Origin: Sphingopyxis sp.
Lineage (GTDB): Bacteria > Pseudomonadota > Alphaproteobacteria > Sphingomonadales > Sphingomonadaceae
Length of the DNA stretch: 6,559 bases
Direction of reading: 5' to 3'
NCBI GenBank assembly: GCA_026125835.1
Contig: JAHCKJ010000123.1
Coordinates: 1 to 6,559, forward strand
A program made the translations under genes and the position numbers. The notes beneath the pieces were generated by a model, which was given only the letters and a program-made list of their open reading frames with translations, made no database searches and was not told the origin of the DNA. Every line of letters begins with the position of its first letter. Position 1 is the stretch's first letter. Below, one piece after another: positions 1 to 6,064 of this stretch.

Positions 1-935
1 CGCAGCCGGCGGTTGTCACCGCGGCGCGCTTCGCCGCCGACGGGCGCAGCCTGACCTTTCAGTTGCGTCCGGTATCGGCCGACGAATTCCAGCGGGTTTC
101 GCGCGCACCCAGAACGGAACTGCTGCCGCCCGCCGGGTTCAGTGCCAAGCCGCCCGAAAAGCGTTACAGCGTCAGCGTTCCGATCGGCAGGCCCAGACCC
201 GCTGTGGCGCTGCCGCGGATCGAGGGTCCGGACAATACCCGCCTGCCGCTGGTCGTGATCGACGCGGGGCACGGGGGTCATGATCCCGGCGCGATCAGCC
301 CGCACAGCGGCAAGCGCGAAAAGGACATCACGCTGGCGCTGGCGCGCGCGATTCGCGACGAACTGATCGCTTCGGGCCGCGTCCGCGTCGCCTTGACCCG
401 CGCCGACGACCGCTATCTGGTGCTCGAGGAACGCTTCGGCATCGCACGGCGGCTGAAGGCCGACTTGTTCATTTCGATCCACGCCGATGCAGCCGAAAAT
501 CAGGAAGCCAGCGGCGCGTCAATCTATACCTTGTCCGAAGTGGCGTCCGACCGCGAGGCGGCGCGGCTGGCGGCACGCGAGAACAAGGCCAATGTCATCA
601 ACGGTGTCGACCTCAGCGCGCACGGCGGCGAGGTGTCGTCGATCCTGCTCGACCTGACCCAGCGCGAGACGATGAACATCGCGTCCGATTTCGCCCGCCT
701 GCTCCAGCGCGAGGCCGGGCAGGCGATCAAGTTTCGCAGCCACGCGCACCGTTTTGCCTCCTTCGTCGTGCTGAAGGCACCCGATACGCCGTCGGTCCTG
801 TTCGAAACCGGCTTCATCTCGAACAAGGACGACGCCGAATTTCTCGCTTCGAGCGCGGGCCAGAAAAAGGTTGCGCGCGGCGTGCGCGATGCCATCCAGC
901 TTCACTTCGCGCGGCAGATCGCCTCCAGCCGATAA
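1..935 (+). CDS. amiC: N-acetylmuramoyl-L-alanine amidase, AmiC type (5' partial)
   Basis: This is a periplasmic zinc amidase that cuts the bond between N-acetylmuramic acid and the L-alanine of the stem peptide, typically during daughter-cell separation. The reading frame is open to the left edge (first full codon at 3), leaving 310 visible residues; the signal peptide and most of the N-terminal domain are missing. Residues 1-30 look like the end of an AMIN domain (beta-rich, ARFAADGRSLTFQLRP). A proline-rich linker follows to about residue 82, then a complete Amidase_3 domain (about 83-305). Zinc ligands are visible: His90 in DAGHGG, Glu106 in KREKD and His160 in SIHAD; the catalytic Glu268 lies in LFETGFIS. 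About residues 180-225 form the extra helical insert that in E. coli AmiB/AmiC blocks the active site until a LytM-domain activator binds, so similar control is inferred here. The TTG at 63 lies inside the domain and is not a real start. The gene ends in TAA at 933-935. Confidence 0.95.
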   Translation, partial: QPAVVTAARFAADGRSLTFQLRPVSADEFQRVSRAPRTELLPPAGFSAKPPEKRYSVSVPIGRPRPAVALPRIEGPDNTRLPLVVIDAGHGGHDPGAISPHSGKREKDITLALARAIRDELIASGRVRVALTRADDRYLVLEERFGIARRLKADLFISIHADAAENQEASGASIYTLSEVASDREAARLAARENKANVINGVDLSAHGGEVSSILLDLTQRETMNIASDFARLLQREAGQAIKFRSHAHRFASFVVLKAPDTPSVLFETGFISNKDDAEFLASSAGQKKVARGVRDAIQLHFARQIASSR

Positions 936-946
936 TTCTTGACCCG

Positions 947-997
947 CCCGCCCGCGCCCGACAGCTTTGCGGCGGGAAACGGATGGGCGCGGGCGGG
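947..997 (+). promoter_or_regulatory. Perfect 13-bp GC inverted repeat between amidase and oxidase genes
   Basis: Bases 947-959 and 985-997 are exact reverse complements (CCCGCCCGCGCCC and GGGCGCGGGCGGG), separated by a 25-base loop; a G-U pair at 960/984 could extend the RNA stem. The hairpin begins 12 bases after the amidase stop codon. It could act as a terminator or as a block to 3' exonuclease decay, but no T-run follows it. Its right arm shares bases 995-997 with the ribosome binding site of the oxidase gene, so in RNA it could also restrict translation of that gene. The repeat is seen directly; the role is inference. Confidence 0.6.
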
Positions 998-999
998 AG
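995..999 (+). promoter_or_regulatory. Ribosome binding site of the oxidase gene
   Basis: GGGAG lies six bases before the ATG at 1006. It decides the start: the longer open frame beginning at TTG 967 would put 13 unlikely residues in front and has no comparable site. The first three bases belong to the stem of the 947-997 hairpin. Confidence 0.6.
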
Positions 1000-1005
1000 A
1001 GCGGC

Positions 1006-2259
1006 ATGGGTTGGAGCAACTGGTCGGGCAGCGTCGCCGCGCCGGTGGGCGTGACACGCCCCGCAAGCGAGGACGAACTCGCCGAACTGGTCCGCCGCGC
1101 GGCAAAGGTTCGCGCCACCGGTGCCGGTCACAGCTTTATGCCGCTATGTGCATCGGACGACCTGATCGTCGGGCTCGACGCACTGCCCGGCCGGATCACC
1201 GTCGCCGCCGACGGCCGCACCGCGCGCATTCCGGCGGGATGGAGCATCAAGCGACTGACCGCGGCGCTGTGGGACGAGGGGCTGGCGCTCGCCAACCAGG
1301 GCGACGTCAATCCGCAGGCGCTGGCGGGCGCGATGGCAACGGGCACGCACGGCACCGGCGCCGATCTGGGCAGCCTGTCGACGATGGCGCGCGGTTTCCG
1401 GCTGATCGGCGCCGACGGCGAAGCGCGCTGGTGCGATGCCGCAACCCTCCCCGATCTGTACGAGGCGCAGCGCCTGTCGCTGGGCATGTTCGGGATCGCG
1501 ACCGAGATCGAGGTCGCGGTGGTCCCCGCCTTTCATTTGTCCGAACGCATCGAAAAGCGCCGGTGGGACGAGATTCGCGAAAGTTATGACGATCTCGCGG
1601 CGCGGCACCGCCACATCGAATTCTGGTTCTTTCCCCATGCCGACGACGTGATCCTGAAAACGCTCGACCCCTGCGATCCGTGCGATCCGCCGCCGGGCAC
1701 GACCGACATGGAGGAAACGGCGTTCCGGCGCGTGCTGGGTATCGCGGCGCGGTTGCCGTTCCTGACCCCCTGGCTGCAGCGCGGCATGATGAAGGCGAAC
1801 ATGAACGGTCGCCGCCGCGGCCCGGCGCATGCAATTTTTCCGTCGGAGCGCACGATCCGGTTCGAGGAGATGGAGTATGAATTGCCCCGTGCTGCCGGGA
1901 TGGACGCGCTGGCGGAGGTGGTCGGCTGGATCCGCAAGAAGCGGCTGCCCGTGACCTTTCCCTTCGAATATCGCACCGTCGCCGCCGACGACATCTGGAT
2001 GAGCCCGATGAACGAGGGGCCGGTCGCCGCGATCTCGATGCACCAATATGCCCCGATGCCGTGGCAGGCGCTTTTCGCCGATGCCGAGGCGATATTCCGC
2101 GCGCATGGCGGTCGTCCGCATTGGGCCAAACGTCATACGCTGGCCCGCGGCGACGTCGATGCGCTCTACCCGATGGCCGAACGCTATCGCAGCGTCCGCC
2201 GCACCGCCGATCCTGCCCGAAAATTCCTCAACCCGCATCTGGAAGCCCTGTTTTCATGA
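1006..2259 (+). CDS. FAD-dependent oxidase, D-arabinono-1,4-lactone/alditol oxidase family
   Basis: This 417-residue protein belongs to the aldonolactone/alditol oxidase group, whose members oxidise sugar lactones or polyols using O2 and covalently bound FAD. The N-terminal half is an FAD-binding domain of the vanillyl-alcohol-oxidase type. ATGAGHSF (residues 37-44) has His42 at the position where relatives attach flavin covalently, and ATGTHGTG (111-118) is the second characteristic glycine-rich loop. The C-terminal half is the ALO domain, with the family signatures GGRPHWAKRH (368-377) and DPARKFLNPHLEALF (402-416). There is no signal peptide or membrane segment, so it is probably cytoplasmic. 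Residues 221-228 hold a small DPC repeat. The stop overlaps the next start in ATGA (2256-2259), which implies coupled translation with the aldolase. The family is clear, but the substrate (arabinonolactone, gulonolactone, xylitol, sorbitol or another) cannot be read from sequence. No ascorbate or erythroascorbate pathway gene is nearby, so the lactone oxidase name is nominal. Confidence 0.88.
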   Translation: MGWSNWSGSVAAPVGVTRPASEDELAELVRRAAKVRATGAGHSFMPLCASDDLIVGLDALPGRITVAADGRTARIPAGWSIKRLTAALWDEGLALANQGDVNPQALAGAMATGTHGTGADLGSLSTMARGFRLIGADGEARWCDAATLPDLYEAQRLSLGMFGIATEIEVAVVPAFHLSERIEKRRWDEIRESYDDLAARHRHIEFWFFPHADDVILKTLDPCDPCDPPPGTTDMEETAFRRVLGIAARLPFLTPWLQRGMMKANMNGRRRGPAHAIFPSERTIRFEEMEYELPRAAGMDALAEVVGWIRKKRLPVTFPFEYRTVAADDIWMSPMNEGPVAAISMHQYAPMPWQALFADAEAIFRAHGGRPHWAKRHTLARGDVDALYPMAERYRSVRRTADPARKFLNPHLEALFS

Positions 2260-3392
2260 CCGACGATCTGACACTTCACGCCCATCTGGTCGGCCGGCAG
2301 GGCAGCCGCGCCGACCTCAACACGCCGGTGCTGGTGCTCGACGCCGATGCGATGGAGCGCAATATCGCGGCGATGGCCGGTCTGGTCGCCGCGCATGGCG
2401 TCGCGCTTCGCCCGCATGCCAAGACGCATAAGAGCGTCGAGATCGCCCGCCGCCAGATCGCGGCAGGCGCAGTCGGCGTCTGCTGTGCCAAGATCGGCGA
2501 GGCCGAGGTGCTCGCCGCGGGCGGAATCGAGGGCATCCTGGTCACGTCGCCGGTCGCGGCGCCGCGCGCGATCGAACGGCTTGCCGCGCTGGCGGGCGCG
2601 GCAAAGGGCTTGATGGCGGTTGTCGATCATCCCGCGGTCGCCGCGCGCCTCGACGCGGCGCTGGCGGCGCCGCTCGACGTCATCATCGACATCGACCCCG
2701 GCATCGCGCGCACCGGCGTCGCCTCGCCCGAGGCGGCGGTTGCGCTGGCCGAGACGATCGCGGCGCTGCCGAACCTCGAATATCGCGGGGTCCAGTTCTA
2801 TTGCGGTTCGCAGCAGCATATCGAGGGTTATACGGAGCGCCGGACCGCGATCGAAGAGCGCACCGCCTATCTGCGGACCGTGATCGCCGCGCTCGCCGCC
2901 GCCGGTTTTGCGCCCGAAATCGTCACCGGATCGGGAACCGGCACCCACCGGATCGACCTGGCGCTCGGCGTGTTCACCGAATTGCAGGCCGGAAGTTATG
3001 TCTTCATGGACAAGCAATATCTCGATTGCGACCTCACCGGCGACGGATCGGTCCCGTTCGAAACATCGCTTGGCGTCGATTCCCGCGTCGTCAGCGCCAA
3101 TCACAGCGGCCTCGTCACCATCGATGCGGGCTATAAATCGCTCTCGACCGACGGCGGGGTCGCGGTGGTCCAGCGCGGCGCACCCGCAACGAGTTTCTTT
3201 GCTTTCATGGGCGACGAACATGCGGCGCTGATCGCGCCCGGCATCGGGACCGAACTTGCGCCGGGCGACCCTGTCAGCCTGACCGTGCCGCACTGCGACC
3301 CGACCGTGAACCTGTACGATCATTATCACGTCGTGCGGGGTGACACGCTGGTCGCCATCTGGCCGGTCAGCGCGCGGGGAAGGGCGCGATGA
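2256..3392 (+). CDS. D-threonine aldolase-type PLP enzyme (DSD1/alanine racemase N-terminal fold)
   Basis: This 378-residue fold-type III PLP enzyme probably cleaves D-threonine and other beta-hydroxy-D-amino acids to glycine and an aldehyde. Residues about 20-250 form the alanine-racemase-like barrel: RPHAKTHK (52-59) carries the PLP lysine, most likely Lys56, and GSGTGTHR (225-232) resembles the phosphate-binding loop. Residues about 260-370 are the C-terminal beta domain, with the metal site in VPHCDPTVNLYDHYH (344-358). His346 and Asp348 give an H-x-D pair as in D-threonine aldolases; eukaryotic D-serine dehydratases and D-threo-3-hydroxyaspartate dehydratase have H-x-C. Length also fits D-threonine aldolases (about 380 residues). 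There is no signal peptide, so it is cytoplasmic. The start ATG overlaps the oxidase stop by four bases, with a modest GGAAG at 2241-2245. A longer open frame upstream lies inside the oxidase gene and is not used. A D-serine or hydroxyaspartate dehydratase activity is the main alternative. Confidence 0.85.
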   Translation: MTDDLTLHAHLVGRQGSRADLNTPVLVLDADAMERNIAAMAGLVAAHGVALRPHAKTHKSVEIARRQIAAGAVGVCCAKIGEAEVLAAGGIEGILVTSPVAAPRAIERLAALAGAAKGLMAVVDHPAVAARLDAALAAPLDVIIDIDPGIARTGVASPEAAVALAETIAALPNLEYRGVQFYCGSQQHIEGYTERRTAIEERTAYLRTVIAALAAAGFAPEIVTGSGTGTHRIDLALGVFTELQAGSYVFMDKQYLDCDLTGDGSVPFETSLGVDSRVVSANHSGLVTIDAGYKSLSTDGGVAVVQRGAPATSFFAFMGDEHAALIAPGIGTELAPGDPVSLTVPHCDPTVNLYDHYHVVRGDTLVAIWPVSARGRAR

Positions 3393-3463
3393 CCCCGCCG
3401 TTCGATGGCGCGGACGATCTCTCCGCCGCAACCATGCTTCCCTTTCGCGGTCGCACGCTTTAG
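3389..3463 (+). CDS. Possible 24-residue ORF coupled to the aldolase gene (doubtful)
   Basis: An ATG at 3389 overlaps the aldolase stop in ATGA and opens a 24-codon frame (MTPPFDGADD...FRGRTL) ending in TAG at 3461-3463. A strong purine-rich stretch, GGGGAAGGG (3376-3384), sits four bases upstream. The TAG falls within the AGAGG ribosome binding site of the PBP1A gene and is in the same frame as that gene, so ribosomes finishing here would be well placed to restart at 3476. It could be a leader peptide, the stub of a gene cut off by rearrangement, or chance. There is no recognisable domain and no membrane segment. Its only support is start context and position. Confidence 0.2.
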   Translation: MTPPFDGADDLSAATMLPFRGRTL

Positions 3464-3466
3464 AGG
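3462..3466 (+). promoter_or_regulatory. Ribosome binding site of the PBP1A gene
   Basis: AGAGG lies nine bases before the ATG at 3476 and supports that start over the internal Met27. The resulting protein begins with a basic cytoplasmic segment followed by one membrane anchor, as expected for a class A penicillin-binding protein. Confidence 0.55.
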
Positions 3467-3475
3467 CTTGGCGAT

Positions 3476-5992
3476 ATGGCCGCCGAGACCACGTCCCACT
3501 TTCGCTATCGCCTGCGCCGTGACAGCAACGCCGTTCTCCACTGGCTGCGCGACATGTGGACGCGGCGCTGGTTTCGCTGGCTTGGCTATCTGGTCCTTGC
3601 CGGATTGCTCGGCCTGACGCTGATCTGGGCGCTGTTTGCGCGCGATCTGCCGTCGGTCGACCAGCTGCGCGATTATGAACCGCCGCTGCCGACGATGGTC
3701 CGCGACGGCGAGGGCAAGCCGGTTCACAGCTATGCGCGCGAACGCCGCGTCCAGCTCGATTACAGCGAATATCCCCAGTTGCTGGTCCGCGCTTTTCTGG
3801 CCGCGGAGGACAAGACTTTCTTCAGTCACGGCGGCATCGATTACCCCGGCATCGCGTCGGCGATTCTCAACAATCTGACCAGCGATGGCCGCCCGGTCGG
3901 CGCGTCGACGATCACCCAGCAGGTCGCCAAGAACCTGCTGCTGACCAACGAGCTCAGCTATCGCCGCAAGGTGCGCGAGGCGATCCTGGCGATGCGCATC
4001 GAAAATGCGCTGAGCAAGGAACAGATTCTCGAACTTTATCTCAACGAAATTCCGCTCGGCCGCCGCAGCTTCGGGGTGCAGGCGGCGAGCCGCGCCTATT
4101 TCGACAAGGATGTCGACCAGCTGCAGCTTCATGAAATGGCGTTCCTCGCGATTCTGCCCAAGGCGCCCGAAAGATACGGTCGGGCGCGCAACGAGGCTGA
4201 AGGCGTGGCGCGGCGCAATTTCGTGCTCGGCGCGATGCACGGCAATGGCTGGATCACCGCGGCGCAGCGCGACGCCGCGCGTGCGATGCCGCTCGGCCTT
4301 ACCAACAGCGGCAACACCGCGGTGGCGCAGGTCGGCGGCTATTATATGGAAGAGGTGCGCCGCCAGCTGATTGCCCAGTTCGGCGAAACCGCCGAGGACG
4401 GTCCGCTCAGCGTCTATGCCGGCGGGCTGTGGGTGCGCACCCCCTATGACGGCAAGATGCAGGAAGCGACCACCATGGCGCTCCGCAAAGGTCTGCAGCG
4501 CTACGATGCCGGCAAGGGCTGGTCGGGGCCGATCGCGACGATCGAGGCCGACGACCAGTGGCAGAGCCGCCTCGCGTCGAGCTTTATCGGCATCGATTAC
4601 GACAATTGGCGCGTCGCCGCGGTGCTGTCGAAGTCGGCGGCTGCGGCACAGATCGGCTTTGCCAATGGCGATACCGGTGTGCTTCCCGCCAGCGCCGCGA
4701 CGCTGGGCTATCGCAAGACGGGCGGCAGCGCTTTTTCGGCGATGCGGCCGGGCGACCTGATCGTTGTCAAATCGACCGGCGACAACAGCTACGCGCTGCG
4801 CAACATTCCCGAGGTGTCGGGCGGGATGATCGTCGAAAGCCCGCATTCGGGGCGCATCTACGCAATGCAGGGCGGCTTCGACGTCCGCCTGTCGCCCTTC
4901 AACCGCGCGACGCAGGCGGAGCGCCAGCCGGGCTCGACGATCAAGCCCTTTGTTTACGCCGCGGCGCTCGACAACGGCATGACGCCGGCGACGATGATCG
5001 TCGACGGGCCGTTCTGCGTCTATCAGGGCGCGCGTTTCGGCAACAAATGTTTCCGCAACTTCGGTGGCGCGGGCGGCGGCGGCGAACATACGATGCGCTG
5101 GGGTCTCGAACAGTCGCGCAACCTGATGACGGTGCGAGCGGCGAGCCAGGTCGGCATCGAGCCGGTTGTCGAAACGATCAAGACGATGGGGATCGGCACA
5201 CACGAACCCTATCTGTCGACGGCGCTGGGGGCGGGTTCGACGACGGTCGAAAAGATTACCAACGCTTATGCGATGCTCGCCAATCACGGCCGCGAACTGA
5301 AGCCGCGGGTCATCGACTATGCGCAGGACCGCCGCGGCAAGGTGATTTTCCCGCGCAATTGGAAACCCTGCGCGGGGTGCAACAAAAAGGATTGGGACGG
5401 CCGCCCGATGCCGCGCTTTGCCAAATCGGGCAAGCAGCTGATGGACCCGATCACCGCCTATCAGGTCGTCCATATGCTCGAAGGCGTCGTCCAGCGCGGC
5501 ACGGCGGTGCGGCTGCGCGACCTCAACGTACCCTTGTTCGGCAAGACCGGCACGACGACGGGGCCGAACGACGTGTGGTTCGTCGGCGGCACGCCCGACG
5601 TGATCGCGGGCATGTATATCGGTTTCGACCAGCCGCGCAGCATGGGCGGCTATGCCCAGGGCGGCAGCTATGCGGCGCCGATCTTCAAGGATTTTGCACT
5701 CGCGGCGCTCGCCGATCGCCAGCCGATTCCTTTTGCGGCGCCGAAGAACGTCCGCATGGTTCGCATCGACCGCCAGTCGGGTCGCCGCGTTTATGGCAGC
5801 TGGCCGGGGACCGATCCCAAGGCGTCGATCATCTGGGAGGCGTTCAAGCCCGAAAGCGAACCGCGCCGGACGATCCGTCAGGAAGAAATCAAGCCGCCGA
5901 AAGCGGCGCCCCGTCAGGACGCGCCGGTCCAGCAGGGCAACGGCCGCCGCAGCGACAGCGATTTTCTGGAGGATCGCGGCGGCATCATCTGA
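3476..5992 (+). CDS. mrcA: Penicillin-binding protein 1A (bifunctional glycosyltransferase/transpeptidase)
   Basis: This 838-residue class A penicillin-binding protein polymerises lipid II into glycan strands and crosslinks stem peptides in the periplasm, anchored in the inner membrane. A basic cytoplasmic stretch (1-35) precedes one membrane helix (about 36-56). The GT51 domain (about 75-250) shows EDKTFFSHGG with catalytic Glu111, GASTITQQVAKN (143-154) and ILELYLNEIPLG with Glu186. Residues about 310-445 match the OB-like domain typical of PBP1A. The transpeptidase domain (about 447-745) carries all three penicillin-binding motifs: S487-T-I-K490 (nucleophile Ser487, codon 4934-4936), S547-R-N and K690-T-G. 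Cysteines at 514, 525, 632 and 635 face the periplasm and could form disulfides. The tail (about 790-838) is charged, proline-rich and probably disordered. Length fits the roughly 800-850 residues usual for alphaproteobacterial PBP1A. Nothing is truncated. It follows the aldolase gene by 83 bases and precedes prfB; the amidase further upstream acts on the same polymer. Confidence 0.97.
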   Translation: MAAETTSHFRYRLRRDSNAVLHWLRDMWTRRWFRWLGYLVLAGLLGLTLIWALFARDLPSVDQLRDYEPPLPTMVRDGEGKPVHSYARERRVQLDYSEYPQLLVRAFLAAEDKTFFSHGGIDYPGIASAILNNLTSDGRPVGASTITQQVAKNLLLTNELSYRRKVREAILAMRIENALSKEQILELYLNEIPLGRRSFGVQAASRAYFDKDVDQLQLHEMAFLAILPKAPERYGRARNEAEGVARRNFVLGAMHGNGWITAAQRDAARAMPLGLTNSGNTAVAQVGGYYMEEVRRQLIAQFGETAEDGPLSVYAGGLWVRTPYDGKMQEATTMALRKGLQRYDAGKGWSGPIATIEADDQWQSRLASSFIGIDYDNWRVAAVLSKSAAAAQIGFANGDTGVLPASAATLGYRKTGGSAFSAMRPGDLIVVKSTGDNSYALRNIPEVSGGMIVESPHSGRIYAMQGGFDVRLSPFNRATQAERQPGSTIKPFVYAAALDNGMTPATMIVDGPFCVYQGARFGNKCFRNFGGAGGGGEHTMRWGLEQSRNLMTVRAASQVGIEPVVETIKTMGIGTHEPYLSTALGAGSTTVEKITNAYAMLANHGRELKPRVIDYAQDRRGKVIFPRNWKPCAGCNKKDWDGRPMPRFAKSGKQLMDPITAYQVVHMLEGVVQRGTAVRLRDLNVPLFGKTGTTTGPNDVWFVGGTPDVIAGMYIGFDQPRSMGGYAQGGSYAAPIFKDFALAALADRQPIPFAAPKNVRMVRIDRQSGRRVYGSWPGTDPKASIIWEAFKPESEPRRTIRQEEIKPPKAAPRQDAPVQQGNGRRSDSDFLEDRGGII

Positions 5993-6008
5993 CCTGCCGC
6001 GCCTTCTT

Positions 6009-6035
6009 CCCCTGCGGCCGTTCAGGCCGTAAGGG
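6009..6035 (+). terminator. Hairpin between mrcA and prfB, without T-run
   Basis: CGGCC (6015-6019) pairs with GGCCG (6025-6029) around a five-base loop. A G-U pair (6014/6030), a T-A pair (6013/6031), one C/A mismatch and three further C-G pairs extend the stem to 6009-6035. It starts 17 bases after the mrcA stop. No T-run follows, so it is at best a weak or partial terminator, or an RNA-stability hairpin that lets some transcription reach prfB. Confidence 0.35.
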
Positions 6036-6052
6036 CGGGGTCAACATTTCTC

Positions 6053-6057
6053 AGGAG
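6053..6057 (+). promoter_or_regulatory. Ribosome binding site of prfB
   Basis: AGGAG lies seven bases before the ATG at 6065. It is the best Shine-Dalgarno match in the window and fixes the prfB start. Confidence 0.7.
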
Positions 6058-6064
6058 CAAGGAC

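Noticed and set aside
63..65. TTG at 63 as the amidase start
   Set aside because: The frame is open to the left edge and the codons before 63 encode recognisable AMIN-domain sequence, so the gene simply begins outside the window.
939..968. TTGACC at 939-944 as a -35 box for the oxidase-aldolase pair
   Set aside because: The hexamer is good, but nothing resembling a -10 box lies 16-18 bases downstream (the sequence there is around CAGCTTT), and the region falls within the GC hairpin.
967..1005. TTG at 967 as the oxidase start, adding 13 residues
   Set aside because: The added residues are encoded by the hairpin and ribosome binding site region and lack family character. ATG 1006 has a well-placed GGGAG.
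1144..3431. Long minus-strand frames opposite the oxidase (1144-2238) and aldolase (2184-3431) genes
   Set aside because: Both mirror coding regions whose family motifs are clear on the plus strand, and neither shows a domain or a ribosome binding site.
3437..3464. Possible promoter for mrcA: CTTCCC (3437-3442) and TTTAGA (3459-3464), spacer 16
   Set aside because: Both boxes are poor matches, the second overlaps the ribosome binding site, and transcription would start only a few bases before the ATG. An mrcA promoter in the 83-base spacer remains possible but cannot be supported.
3326..5473. A 715-codon open frame on the minus strand opposite mrcA and the end of the aldolase gene
   Set aside because: It lies opposite strongly supported coding sequence with complete catalytic motifs, and its product is rich in Arg, Ala and His with no recognisable domain. 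Long antisense open frames are expected where third positions are nearly all G or C.
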